Source: Roseovarius sp. MMSF_3350
GTDB lineage: Bacteria; Pseudomonadota; Alphaproteobacteria; Rhodobacterales; Rhodobacteraceae
DNA: 64,000 nucleotides
NCBI RefSeq assembly: GCF_030733425.1
Contig: NZ_JASHIZ010000002.1
Coordinates: 236,460 to 300,459 of the forward strand
Direction of reading: 5' to 3'
The position numbers and the translations under genes are program-made. Within the stretch, counting starts at the first letter, position 1, and every line of letters starts with the position of its first letter. A model generated the notes under the pieces. The model was not told the origin of the DNA, did no database searches, and was given only the letters and a program-made list of their open reading frames with translations. This document shows, piece after piece, positions 49,054-57,881 of this stretch.

Positions 49054-49995
49054 ATGAAAGTGGAATTCGAAGGCGGCGCCGGGCCGGTGCCGGGGCCGGG
49101 GGCGCGTGCGCTCGCGGACGTGGAATGGCCGACACTGGGACTGTTGGCCGGATGTTACGCATTTTGGGGCCTGGCGCTCTACTGGCTGGCCGGGCTGTGG
49201 CTGCCGGCAGGTGTGGCGGTGGCGGCGATCGGGATCACGCTGCACTCGTCGCTGGTGCACGAGATGATCCACGGGCACCCGACCCGAAACGAAAGGGTCA
49301 ACGAGGCGCTCGGGTTTTTCAGCCTCGGGCTCTGCGTGCCCTACCGGCGGTTCATGGACCTGCACCTGGCGCATCACCGCGACAGCCTGCTGACCGATCC
49401 CTATGACGATCCGGAATCGAATTACCTGGACCCGGCTGTCTGGGCGCGGCTGCCGGGCTGGTTCCGGGCCGTGCTGCGGTTCAACAACACGCTGTTGGGG
49501 CGGATGATCGTGGGGCCGGTGCTGGGGCAGGTGGTGTTCATGCGCGGCGACTGGGCCGCGATCCGGGCCGGCGACCGGGGCATCGCGCGGGCCTGGGCGT
49601 TGCACGGGCTGGGCGTTGCAGGCGTGCTGGCGGTGGTCGCGGCCTCGCCGATGCCGGTCTGGGCCTACCTGGTCAGCGCCTATGCGGCCTATGCGATCCT
49701 GAAGATCCGCACCTTTCTGGAGCACCGGGCGCATGAGCGCGCCAGTGGGCGCACGGTCGTGGTCGAGGATGGCGGGCCGCTGAGTTTCCTGTTTCTGAAC
49801 AACAACCTGCACGTGGTGCATCACATGCATCCGCGCGTGGCGTGGTACCGCCTGCCGGCGATGTGGCGGCAGAACCGCGAGACGTATCTGCGGCGCAATG
49901 GCGGGTATTATTATCGCTCATACGGCGAGATATTCGCGCGGCACCTGCTGAGGGCGAAGGATCCGGTGGCGCATCCGCTCTGGCGGAGGAAGTAA
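49054..49995 (+). CDS. Membrane fatty-acid desaturase-family protein
   Basis: The 313-residue integral membrane di-iron enzyme has three histidine boxes: HEMIHGH (about 69), HLAHHRD (about 106) and NNLHVVHHMHP (about 250). Four hydrophobic segments surround them. Family members desaturate or hydroxylate lipids or carotenoids; the exact substrate is open. ATG 49054 has no better alternative and follows GGGGACAAG. Regulation by the divergent XRE protein is likely. Confidence 0.85.
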   Translation: MKVEFEGGAGPVPGPGARALADVEWPTLGLLAGCYAFWGLALYWLAGLWLPAGVAVAAIGITLHSSLVHEMIHGHPTRNERVNEALGFFSLGLCVPYRRFMDLHLAHHRDSLLTDPYDDPESNYLDPAVWARLPGWFRAVLRFNNTLLGRMIVGPVLGQVVFMRGDWAAIRAGDRGIARAWALHGLGVAGVLAVVAASPMPVWAYLVSAYAAYAILKIRTFLEHRAHERASGRTVVVEDGGPLSFLFLNNNLHVVHHMHPRVAWYRLPAMWRQNRETYLRRNGGYYYRSYGEIFARHLLRAKDPVAHPLWRRK

Positions 49996-50016
49996 AACGC
50001 GGGCAAGAGGGGATCC

Positions 50017-50919
50017 ATGGTCGAGCCGTGGATCCTTCTTTCCATCATGGCGGCGTTTTTCCAGACGCTGCGCTTCATGTTGCAGAAATCGCTGAGCATG
50101 GGGACGTTGAGCGCCCTGGGTGCGACCTTTGCACGGTTCGCCTATGCCGCGCCGATGGCGGCGCTGCTGGCGGGGGGGTATGCGGCGTCCGGGGTGGGGC
50201 TGCCGGCGGTGGGCGAACGTTTCTGGATCTACGTGCTGAGCGGCGGGTTGGCGCAGATCCTGGCGACGTGGTGCGTGGTGCTGTTGTTCGCGGAGCGCAA
50301 TTTCGCGGTGGGGATCACCTTCAAGAAGACCGAGGTGGTGCAGACGGCGCTGGTGGGGCTGATCGTGCTGGGCGACCGGGTCAGCCTGCCGGGACTGGTG
50401 GCGATCTTCCTCGGGCTGATCGGCGTGCTGGTGTTGTCGGACGTGCCCGGCGGCGCGGGCGGCTGGTGGCGCCGGGTGGCGAGTCGGGCGCCGGCGCTGG
50501 GGTTGGCCTCGGGGGCGTTTTTTGCCGTGTCGGCGGTGACGTACCGGGGTGCGACGCTGGAGGTGGCGAGCGACGACGCTTTCCTGCGGGCGATGGTCGC
50601 GGTGGCGGCGGTGACGGCGGCGCAGAGCATCGGCATGGCGGCCTATCTGCGCTGGGGCGAGCCGGGGCAGTTGACCCGCGTCTGGGCGGCGCGGGGGCGT
50701 GCGGTGTGGATGGGGGTGACCAGCCTGCTGGGCAGTGTCGGCTGGTTCACGGCCTTCACGTTGCAGAACGCGGCCTATGTGTTCGCGGTGGGGCAGGTCG
50801 AGGTGATCTTTTCGCTGATAGCCTCGGTCATGTTCTTTCGCGAGACGGTGACGCGGCGGGAGCTGTTCGGGATCGTGCTGGTGAGTGCCAGCATCCTGCT
50901 GCTGGTCTTGCTGGGATAG
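50017..50919 (+). CDS. EamA/DMT-family transporter 1
   Basis: The 300-residue protein has ten predicted membrane helices in two EamA halves (MVEPWILLSIMAAFFQTLRF; GLASGAFFAVSAVTYRGATL; FSLIASVMFFRETVTRRELF). The conserved ...FKKTEVVQTALVGLIVLGDR pattern ends each half. The substrate is unknown. It begins 21 bp after the desaturase stop, so it is probably co-transcribed. Confidence 0.85.
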   Translation: MVEPWILLSIMAAFFQTLRFMLQKSLSMGTLSALGATFARFAYAAPMAALLAGGYAASGVGLPAVGERFWIYVLSGGLAQILATWCVVLLFAERNFAVGITFKKTEVVQTALVGLIVLGDRVSLPGLVAIFLGLIGVLVLSDVPGGAGGWWRRVASRAPALGLASGAFFAVSAVTYRGATLEVASDDAFLRAMVAVAAVTAAQSIGMAAYLRWGEPGQLTRVWAARGRAVWMGVTSLLGSVGWFTAFTLQNAAYVFAVGQVEVIFSLIASVMFFRETVTRRELFGIVLVSASILLLVLLG

Positions 50920-50944
50920 CTGCGTCGCGCCTCAGCCGGGCCGT

Positions 50945-51661
50945 TCAGTCTGGCAGCGGCGCGCCGTGGAGACGCTTGAACAGGTTGCTTTCGTCGTCGT
51001 TGCGAAAGAACGGCACCGAGGCGGGCGGCGCGGGGTCTTGGGCGCGGGCCTCGATTTCGGCCAGCACGACCTCGGTTATGAAGGGCAGGTCGTAGTCGTG
51101 GCGGGCGGTGGCCAGCGAGACCCATTGCAGGTGGCTGAGCTCGTCGCAGGCGGGCGAGAAGTCGTCCGGGTCGGAGGCGAGCGCCGTGGCGTCGACCAGA
51201 AAGAAGCGCGCGTCGAAGCGCCGGGGGCGGCCCGGCGGGGTGATGGCGCGGAAGACGAATTGCAGCGCGGACGCGTCGGGCAGATGGCCGGTGGCGGCGA
51301 AACTTTCCCAGTCGGCGGGCGGCGGGTCGGACCAGTCGCCGGGCTGACCCAGCACTTGGCCGGTTTCCTCCCACAGCTCTCGGATCGCGGCGGCGGCCAG
51401 CGCGTGCGACAGGTCGGATTCGCTGTCGTCGCGCAGGCGGGCGGCGCAGCCTGAGGGCATGGGGCGGGCCAGCGGGATGTCCGCGTCGCCCGCATCGACA
51501 GCGCCGCCGGGAAAGACGAACTTGTTGGGCATGAAGACGGCCTTGGCGCCGCGCTGGCCCATAAGCACCCGCGGCCGGGTCATGCGGTCACGCAGCACGA
51601 TCACCGTGGCCGCGTCGCGGATGGCGGTCTTGTCGGAATGTACGGGGTAGCTTGCGGTCAT
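50945..51661 (-). CDS. NUDIX hydrolase
   Basis: The 238-residue protein begins its domain with AATVIVLRDRMTRPRVLMGQ then RG. The Nudix box is spread as FVFPGGAVDAGD ... AAIRELWEETGQVLG, with the REx2EExG metal-binding core intact and an insertion between GG and RE. Similar to NUDT7/19-like proteins that may cleave CoA derivatives. It lies 28 bp downstream of a DUF983 gene on the same strand. Confidence 0.85.
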   Translation of the reverse strand: MTASYPVHSDKTAIRDAATVIVLRDRMTRPRVLMGQRGAKAVFMPNKFVFPGGAVDAGDADIPLARPMPSGCAARLRDDSESDLSHALAAAAIRELWEETGQVLGQPGDWSDPPPADWESFAATGHLPDASALQFVFRAITPPGRPRRFDARFFLVDATALASDPDDFSPACDELSHLQWVSLATARHDYDLPFITEVVLAEIEARAQDPAPPASVPFFRNDDESNLFKRLHGAPLPD

Positions 51662-51689
51662 CTGATCCTGTCCTTCGGCGCCGAAGGGG

Positions 51690-52124
51690 TCAGGTGTCGT
51701 CCCCGAAACCGTGCATCTGGCGCGCCCACTGGAAGCCGACGATGGCCCCCTTCAGCCGGGGCAGAAGGTAAAGCGAGAGCGTGACGCAGCCAATAGCGAA
51801 AATGGTGAAGAGCACCAGCGGATCGGGCCGCCACGTGACGAAGACGATGTGCAGGAGCGGCGCCATGAGGTGGCCCACGAACAGGATCGTCAGGTAGGCT
51901 GGGCCGTCATCGGCGCGCGCATGGCTGAGATCCTCGCGGCAGACGGGGCAGCTTTGACGCAGCTTGAGATAGCTTTTCAGGATCGGGCCGGAGCCGCAAT
52001 TTGGGCACGTGCGCCGGAACCCGCGAAAGACGGCGGGCCAGAGTGCGCGATCCTCGGTGTCCTGGCCTTGCGTCGATCCGTGCGACGCGGCGGACGTTTG
52101 TGTGGGGTGGTCGGTGGTGGTCAT
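51690..52124 (-). CDS. DUF983 zinc-ribbon membrane protein
   Basis: The 144-residue protein has an N-terminal polar region, zinc-ribbon CPNCGSGPILKSYLKLRQSC then PVCREDL, and two membrane helices (PAYLTILFVGHLMAPLLHIV; LVLFTIFAIGCVTLSLYLLP). DUF983 proteins are widespread in alphaproteobacteria; no function is established to my knowledge. Confidence 0.88.
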   Translation of the reverse strand: MTTTDHPTQTSAASHGSTQGQDTEDRALWPAVFRGFRRTCPNCGSGPILKSYLKLRQSCPVCREDLSHARADDGPAYLTILFVGHLMAPLLHIVFVTWRPDPLVLFTIFAIGCVTLSLYLLPRLKGAIVGFQWARQMHGFGDDT

Positions 52125-52366
52125 GGGGCCTCGCCAGTCAATGGCTCTACAGGTGCGCTGTCGGGGGTGAAATTGGAAGGTGACAGGCTGTCCGTGCGTC
52201 GGGATGTCGCAAAGGCGGGGGCCGTGCTGCCCGGAAAAAAGTCGATGCGGCGCGACGGAACGCAGCAGGCCCGCCGTTTAGGGGACAAGATCGCGACGGC
52301 AGGCGCGGTCGGCACGAATTGGCGAGGCGCGGGATCGCGCCGCAACGAACCTGTCCGAGATGGAGC

Positions 52367-52846
52367 ATGAAGATGAAGAACCTGATGATCATGAGCGCCC
52401 TTGGGATGTCGATCGCCCTGGGCGGGGCCGTGCAGGGCCACGCCGCGTCGGGCGAGGGCAAGGGCCCGCGGCATTCGTTCGAGGAGTTGGACGCCAATGG
52501 TGATGGCCAGCTCACGAAAGAAGAGATGCAGGCGCATATGAAAGCGCGGTTCGATGCCGCCGACACCGATGGCGACGGCGTGATGAGCCTTGAAGAGCTC
52601 CAGGCCCGGGGTCAGGAGAAGGCGGCCAGGCGGGCCGGCAAGATGATCGAGCGGCTGGATACCGACGGCGATGGCGGCGTGAGCTTCGAGGAGGCGCAGG
52701 CGCGGCGCGGCGGCAAGATGTTCGACCGGGTCGATGCCGATGGCGACGGCGCGATCAGCAAGGCCGAGTTCGATACCGCACTGGAGAAGATGCGCGAGAT
52801 GCGGGCCAAGCATCACGGCAAGAAGAAAGAGCAGAACGCGGAGTGA
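52367..52846 (+). CDS. Secreted four-EF-hand calcium-binding protein
   Basis: The 159-residue protein has a signal peptide (MKMKNLMIMSALGMSIALGG, cut near GHA-AS). Four EF-hand loops follow: DANGDGQLTKEE, DTDGDGVMSLEE, DTDGDGGVSFEE and DADGDGAISKAE. The basic C-terminal tail is HHGKKKEQNAE. It probably binds calcium in the periplasm. It lies 88 bp before an ECF sigma gene, and membership of the same regulon is plausible. ATG 52373 is a second possible start. Confidence 0.87.
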   Translation: MKMKNLMIMSALGMSIALGGAVQGHAASGEGKGPRHSFEELDANGDGQLTKEEMQAHMKARFDAADTDGDGVMSLEELQARGQEKAARRAGKMIERLDTDGDGGVSFEEAQARRGGKMFDRVDADGDGAISKAEFDTALEKMREMRAKHHGKKKEQNAE

Positions 52847-52934
52847 TTCGCGCGGTCCCGCCCCGGTGCCCTTCGCCGGGCTGGCCGGGGCGGGGCGTTT
52901 CGGCGTAAGAACCGGACGCAGATGACGGGGCAGG

Positions 52935-53534
52935 ATGCACGACCGGGACATGACGATGCCGCTCGACGCCATGAACGACGTGCCCGACCAGGCGCTGCTG
53001 GTGCTGTTCGCCAATGGCGAGCGGGACGCGGCGCGGGCACTGACCCTGCGGTTGAGCCCGCGGGTTCTGGCCCATGCCTATCGCCTGCTGGGCAACAGGG
53101 CGGAGGCGGAGGACGTCGCGCAGGAGGCGCTGCTGCGGCTGTGGCGGGTGGCGCCGGAGTGGCGGCAGGGCGAGGCGAAGGTGACCACCTGGCTGTACCG
53201 GGTGGTGGCGAACCTGTGCACCGACCGGCTGCGCCGGGGCTGGCGCCAGCGTCCGCTGGAGGCCGCGGGTGAGCCGGCGGACGCGCAGGCGAGCGTGGCC
53301 GACGACATGCAGGACCGCGCCCGGACCGATGCGTTGCAGGCGGCGTTGCAGGCCTTGCCGGACCGCCAGAGGCAGGCGGTGGTGTTGCGCCATATCGAGG
53401 AACTCGGCAATCCTGAGATCGCCGAGATCATGGAGATCAGCGTCGAGGCGGTGGAAAGCCTGACGGCGCGGGGAAAGCGGGCCCTGAGCGACATGTTGCG
53501 GGGCAGGAAGGATGAACTGGGGTACGTCGAATGA
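52935..53534 (+). CDS. ECF-type RNA polymerase sigma factor
   Basis: In this 199-residue protein, region 2 is HAYRLLGNRAEAEDVAQEAL then LRLWRVAPEWRQGEAKVTTW, and region 4 is ALQALPDRQRQAVVLRHIEE then LGNPEIAEIMEISVEAVESL. There is no long linker. ECF sigmas direct stress regulons. The downstream gene overlaps by ATGA and is a likely regulator of its activity. Confidence 0.9.
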   Translation: MHDRDMTMPLDAMNDVPDQALLVLFANGERDAARALTLRLSPRVLAHAYRLLGNRAEAEDVAQEALLRLWRVAPEWRQGEAKVTTWLYRVVANLCTDRLRRGWRQRPLEAAGEPADAQASVADDMQDRARTDALQAALQALPDRQRQAVVLRHIEELGNPEIAEIMEISVEAVESLTARGKRALSDMLRGRKDELGYVE

Positions 53535-53923
53535 GCAAGAGCGGCACACCTGAAGACGCGCTGACGGCAGCCTTTGCCGCCGCGCGGCGCACGGCGCCGG
53601 AGCCGGATGCCGATTTCCTGGCGCGGGTGCTGGCCGATGCGGAAGGCGTGCAGGAGGGTTTCGCGAAGGCAAAGGTGGCCGAAGCGGCTGCTGAGGCACG
53701 TTTTGGAACCACGTCACGCGGTGGATGGCGCGGGGTGTTCCAGGCGTTAGGTGGCTGGCCCGCGGTTTCGGGGCTGGGAGCGGCGGCGGTGACGGGCCTC
53801 TGGATCGGGGTGGCGCCGCCCGAGCGGCTGGACGCGACCGCGCAGCAGGTGTGGGGCGAGGACATCACCCTGGCCTTGCAGCCCGATATCGGAACCGACC
53901 TGTTCCCGGACGAGGAGGGATGA
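53531..53923 (+). CDS. Small membrane protein, probable anti-sigma partner
   Basis: The 130-residue protein has a soluble N-terminal half (MSKSGTPEDALTAAFAAARR; FLARVLADAEGVQEGFAKAK), one hydrophobic stretch (WPAVSGLGAAAVTGLWIGV) and a short acidic tail. It lacks the ZAS zinc motif but overlaps the sigma gene (ATGA), a common arrangement for membrane anti-sigma factors. The role is inferred from context. Confidence 0.6.
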   Translation: MSKSGTPEDALTAAFAAARRTAPEPDADFLARVLADAEGVQEGFAKAKVAEAAAEARFGTTSRGGWRGVFQALGGWPAVSGLGAAAVTGLWIGVAPPERLDATAQQVWGEDITLALQPDIGTDLFPDEEG

Positions 53924-53925
53924 GC

Positions 53926-54402
53926 ATGGATGACCGGACCGAACAGGCCCCCCGCACGGGGGCGCCGCGGTGGATGCGGTGGCTGCTGGTGGCGTCGCTG
54001 GCGCTGAACCTGCTGGTCGTCGGCGTGGTGGCCGGGTACGCGATCAAGGGCGGACCGGACGGCCGCAAGGGGCCGCCGGGCAGCATGGGGGCGATGCACC
54101 GGGCGCTGAGCGATGCCGAGCGCGACGACCTCAAGAGCCGGATGATCCGCGAGTTCCGTGACAGGAAAGACGAGCGCACGGCGGTGCGCCGGGAAATGGA
54201 CGCCCTGGTCGTGCTGCTGCGTGCCGAGCCGTTCGACACTGCTGCTGCGACGGAGCGGATGGCGCAGGTGCGGGCGCTATTCGGCGGGCGGGTGGCGTCG
54301 GCGCAGGACTTGCTGATCGCGTATTGGAGCGAAATGAGCCCGGAAGACCGCGCGGCCTATGCCGACCGGCTGGAGCAGGAGTTGCAGCGGCGCAGACGCT
54401 GA
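53926..54402 (+). CDS. Periplasmic heavy-metal-sensor-like protein
   Basis: The 158-residue protein has one N-terminal membrane helix (WLLVASLALNLLVVGVVAGY) and a helical periplasmic domain with HRALSDAERDDLKSRMIREF then LFGGRVASAQDLLIAYWSEM. This matches the CnrR/ZraP-related Metal_resist superfamily. The ATG at 53926 is 6 bp after AGGAGGG; the ATG at 53920 is too close to that site. Together with the two genes before it, it looks like an envelope-stress or metal-response unit. Confidence 0.75.
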   Translation: MDDRTEQAPRTGAPRWMRWLLVASLALNLLVVGVVAGYAIKGGPDGRKGPPGSMGAMHRALSDAERDDLKSRMIREFRDRKDERTAVRREMDALVVLLRAEPFDTAAATERMAQVRALFGGRVASAQDLLIAYWSEMSPEDRAAYADRLEQELQRRRR

Positions 54403-54418
54403 GGCCGGTCGGGCGGTC

Positions 54419-55810
54419 CTAGGCCGCCGAGGGCTGCGAGATCGTAGCCATGTCGCGCCCGCCGGACTTGGCGGCGTAGAGCGCGTGGTCGGCCTCGGCC
54501 ACCATGGCCTCGGGATCCAGCGTGTCCCCCCGAAGTGCGGGATTGGCCACAGTGGCGCCGATGCTGACGGTCAGCGAAACCGGGGCCTCGACGCCGGGCA
54601 GGATGATGGCGGTGTCACGCACGGTCTGGCACAAGTGCTTGGCCATGGCGCGGGCGTCCGCGATACCCGATTGGGGCATCAGCACCAGGAATTCCTCGCC
54701 GCCGATGCGCGACAGGCTGTCGCCGGAGCGCAACGCGTCGCGCAGGGCATGGGCGATGCGGGTCAGGACCTGGTCGCCGGCGGCGTGACCGTAGGTGTCG
54801 TTGACCGCCTTGAAATGGTCGAGGTCGGCCACCATCAGCGCGAAAGGCTGCCCGCTGGCGCGGGACGTCTCGATCATCCGGGCCATTTGCGACAGCGCGT
54901 AGCGGCGGTTGTAGAGCCCTGTCAGCGGGTCGGTCACCGCGGCGTGCAGCCCGGTTCGCAACCGGGCCTTTTGCGTGTCGTCGGCCTGTTTGGCGCGCAG
55001 CAGCTTGTCGAGGCGCAGGGTGATCTCGTGCGGGTCCGCCTCTTGGACGGCGATGTCGTGCACGCCGAGGTCCAGCAGCTTTGCCGCCAGACCGTCGTCG
55101 GCGGGGTCCATCACGGCAAGCACCCGCGACCTGCGGGTCTGCGGCGCGCCGCAAAGCTCGGCCAGGCGAACCAACTCGGGCTCGCCGGCACCGGCGGGCA
55201 GGAAGACCAGCAGCACATCGGGGGATGCGCGCAGTCCGGCAAGCATCTCGGCATGGCCCGCACGGACGGTTTCGAACCTGTGCGCGGTGCCCTGGGCCAG
55301 GCGGCGGCAGAGCGCCTGATCCCGGGCGGTGCCGGAATGCAGGGCGACGATCAGGCCGCGGCTTGTGAAGCCCGCCTGCGCCTCGGCGAACCCGAGAGCC
55401 TCGGCGGTGCCGGTGGTCAGGTTCAGGTCGGCCTCGACCGGGGCGTGGCGCGACATCGAGCGCAGGCGGGCCAGCAGGGTCTTGTCGCAGAAGGGCCTGG
55501 GCATCACGTCCTCGGCCCCGGCCCGCAGCAGATCGAGTCGGCGCAGGGGCGTGCATGTGGCGGTGAGCACCAGCACCGGCAGCCGGTCGCAACTGGGCAG
55601 GGCGTGGATGTCGCGGATCAGGTCGCCGGCGGCGCGGTCGGGCAGGTCGCCGGAGATCAGGACGCATTGCGGCCGGTCGCGCAGGATCGCGGCGACGGCC
55701 TCGGCCGCGGTGCTGGCCTGATCGACGCTGAAATAGGCCGCCGACAGCTTGACCTTCAGCACGATGCGATTGGTCGCAAGACCATCGACGATGAGAATGG
55801 TGCCCGACAT
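54419..55810 (-). CDS. PleD-like diguanylate cyclase with two receiver domains
   Basis: The 463-residue protein has a first receiver at about 1-120 (TILIVDGLATNRIVLKVKLS; LVLTATCTPLRRLDLL), a degenerate second receiver at about 150-280, and a GGDEF domain at about 290-455 with active site GGEEF and inhibitory site RSGD five residues before it. It makes c-di-GMP. The second acidic residue of receiver 1 is Gly (VDG), so phosphorylation control may be altered. A long leftward gene, convergent with the operon before it. Confidence 0.88.
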   Translation of the reverse strand: MSGTILIVDGLATNRIVLKVKLSAAYFSVDQASTAAEAVAAILRDRPQCVLISGDLPDRAAGDLIRDIHALPSCDRLPVLVLTATCTPLRRLDLLRAGAEDVMPRPFCDKTLLARLRSMSRHAPVEADLNLTTGTAEALGFAEAQAGFTSRGLIVALHSGTARDQALCRRLAQGTAHRFETVRAGHAEMLAGLRASPDVLLVFLPAGAGEPELVRLAELCGAPQTRRSRVLAVMDPADDGLAAKLLDLGVHDIAVQEADPHEITLRLDKLLRAKQADDTQKARLRTGLHAAVTDPLTGLYNRRYALSQMARMIETSRASGQPFALMVADLDHFKAVNDTYGHAAGDQVLTRIAHALRDALRSGDSLSRIGGEEFLVLMPQSGIADARAMAKHLCQTVRDTAIILPGVEAPVSLTVSIGATVANPALRGDTLDPEAMVAEADHALYAAKSGGRDMATISQPSAA

Positions 55811-55895
55811 GCGCCAAGCCTTTCCGACTTGTCCTTTCCGATGGCTACACTATCCCTGTCAATGGTTAAGAAAACCTTGCCGGGAATTAAGCAAT

Positions 55896-56180
55896 ATGGG
55901 CGCAGAGCAAGATCATGCCGAAACCGCCGGGCTGACCGCCCTGGCCTGGGTCGCGGGCCACGAAAACCTGCTGGACGTGTTCATGGGGTCCACGGGCGCG
56001 GGTCTGGACGACCTGCGGGAACGGGCGCAAGATCCTGATTTCCTTGCATCTGTGCTGGATTTCATTCTTATGGACGACGCTTGGGTCATGGAGTTCTGCG
56101 ACGCGCATGACATGGCGCCCGAGGCGCTGATTCAGGCGCGTGCCGGCCTGCCGGGCGGGGTGCAGACCCATTGGACATGA
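55896..56180 (+). CDS. DUF3572 family protein
   Basis: The 94-residue helical protein reads GLTALAWVAGHENLLDVFMG, STGAGLDDLRERAQDPDFLA and SVLDFILMDDAWVMEFCDAH. This is the DUF3572 pattern, found only in alphaproteobacteria. The function is unknown. The start (MGAEQDHAETAG) lies just after the PleD-like gene's divergent promoter. The HAD gene follows 21 bp later. Confidence 0.85.
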   Translation: MGAEQDHAETAGLTALAWVAGHENLLDVFMGSTGAGLDDLRERAQDPDFLASVLDFILMDDAWVMEFCDAHDMAPEALIQARAGLPGGVQTHWT

Positions 56181-56201
56181 GGTCAGGGCGAGGATCGAAA
56201 G

Positions 56202-56906
56202 GTGAACGGACCGGCAAGAAAGGTTGATGGGCTGCTGTTTGACAAGGATGGCACGCTCTTCGACTTTCACACCACCTGGAGCACCTGGGCAGGGGAACTG
56301 ATCGAGGACCTGGCCGGCGGTGACACGCAGGTGCGGGCGCGGCTGGCCCGGGAGATGCATTACGACCTGGCGACGCGGCGCTTTCGGCCGACAAGCCCGA
56401 TCATCGCGGGCACCAACCGCGAGGCGGCGGAATGCGTCGCGCGGGCGCTGCCGGACCGGGAGGTGGCCGACCTGGAGCTTTACCTGATGCAGACCTCGGC
56501 CACAGCGCCACAGGCCGAAGCGGTGCCGCTGATACCGTTTTTGGCAGCGCTGAAGGCGGAGGGCATCGCGCTGGGTGTGGCGACCAACGATACCGAATAT
56601 GGCGCCCGCGCGCATCTGGGCGAAGCCGATGTCACCGGTTTTTTCGATTTCATCGCCGGGTTCGATTCGGGTCACGGCGCCAAGCCCGAACCCGGGCCGT
56701 GTCTGGCGTTTGCCCGCGCCACCGGCCTGCCCCCGGCGCGGGTGGCGATGGTGGGAGACAGCACGCATGACCTGATCGCGGGGCGCGCGGCGGGAATGCA
56801 GACCATCGCGGTGCTGACCGGCCCGGCGCCCGACGAGGCGCTGCGGGCGCATGCGGATGTCGTTCTGCCCGACATCGGGCGTATACCGGACTGGATGACG
56901 GCGTGA
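56202..56906 (+). CDS. HAD-superfamily phosphatase, Gph-like
   Basis: The 234-residue protein has motif I LLFDKDGTLFDFH (DxDGT), motif II region LGVATNDTEYG, motif III Lys in GHGAKPEPGP and motif IV VAMVGDSTHDLIAG. The helical cap follows motif I as in phosphoglycolate phosphatases. Phosphoglycolate is the likeliest substrate, but this is not proven. The GTG start follows GATCGAAAG. It overlaps the next gene by GTGA. Confidence 0.87.
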   Translation: MNGPARKVDGLLFDKDGTLFDFHTTWSTWAGELIEDLAGGDTQVRARLAREMHYDLATRRFRPTSPIIAGTNREAAECVARALPDREVADLELYLMQTSATAPQAEAVPLIPFLAALKAEGIALGVATNDTEYGARAHLGEADVTGFFDFIAGFDSGHGAKPEPGPCLAFARATGLPPARVAMVGDSTHDLIAGRAAGMQTIAVLTGPAPDEALRAHADVVLPDIGRIPDWMTA

Positions 56907-57793
56907 GCGCGGGCTTGTCCCGCGGCGTACTTCTGGCGCTTTTCGGCACGCTGGTGTTGACGCCCGACGCGATGCTGATGCGGCTGTCGGGCATGGAAGG
57001 CTTTCAGATGACCGGCTGGCGCGGGCTGTTCATGGGCACGATGATGGTGCTGGCCTGGGCCGCGCTGAGCCGGGACCGGGCGGGGGACGTCGCCCGGCTG
57101 TGCCGCGGGCCGGGGATGCTGATCGTGGCGGCGCAGGTCCTGAACTCGATGCTGTTCTGCCTGGGGATCGCGTCGGCCCCCGCGGCGATGGTGCTGATGG
57201 GCGTGGCGGCGGTGCCGGTGTTCTCGGCCGTATTGAGCCGGGTGGTGACCGGCGAGGCGACATCGGCGCTGACCTGGGCCGCCATTGCGGCGGTGATGAC
57301 GGGAATCGGCATCGCGGTTCTGGGCGGCGGGCATGGCGACGTGGCGTTGAACTGGGCTGCGGCGACCGGGGCGGTGTTTGGCCTGGGCGTGGCGTTCGTG
57401 CTGGCGCTGAACTTCGTCACGGTCCGTGCGAGCCCCGACCTGCCGATCCTGCTGGCCATCGGTGTGGGCGCGTGGATCGCGGGCGGAATCGGCTGGTCGC
57501 TGACCGGCGTTGACGCGATGTTCGAGGGTCGGGTCTGGGCCATGGCGATCACCGGGGGCGTGGTGCTGCCGGTGTCGTTCTTCATGCTGTCGCTGGCCGC
57601 GCGCCATACGCTGGCGGCCAATGTCAGCCTGCTTATGTTGCTGGAAACGGTGCTGGGGCCGCTGTGGGTCTGGATCGGCGTGGGCGAGCGGCCCACCGTG
57701 GCGATGCTGATCGGCGGGGCGGTCGTGGTGGGCAGCCTGGCCGTGTATCTGTCGATCCTGCGGCGGCGCGCGGCGCTAATAGTGCCGCGATAG
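56903..57793 (+). CDS. EamA/DMT-family transporter 2
   Basis: The 296-residue protein has ten hydrophobic segments and two EamA repeats (VLTPDAMLMRLSGMEGFQMT; MLETVLGPLWVW-like segment MLLETVLGPLWVWIGVGERP). It is coupled to the phosphatase gene by a 4-nt overlap. The substrate is unknown; the family includes amino-acid and metabolite exporters. Confidence 0.85.
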   Translation: MSAGLSRGVLLALFGTLVLTPDAMLMRLSGMEGFQMTGWRGLFMGTMMVLAWAALSRDRAGDVARLCRGPGMLIVAAQVLNSMLFCLGIASAPAAMVLMGVAAVPVFSAVLSRVVTGEATSALTWAAIAAVMTGIGIAVLGGGHGDVALNWAAATGAVFGLGVAFVLALNFVTVRASPDLPILLAIGVGAWIAGGIGWSLTGVDAMFEGRVWAMAITGGVVLPVSFFMLSLAARHTLAANVSLLMLLETVLGPLWVWIGVGERPTVAMLIGGAVVVGSLAVYLSILRRRAALIVPR

Positions 57794-57881
57794 TTCACCT
57801 GCGACAGGTTCTGTCGCAAAGCGGCAAACCAGCGGGCCTGCGCGGTGATTGCATGGAGAGAGCCCCTGGAGGAGACTCGCC

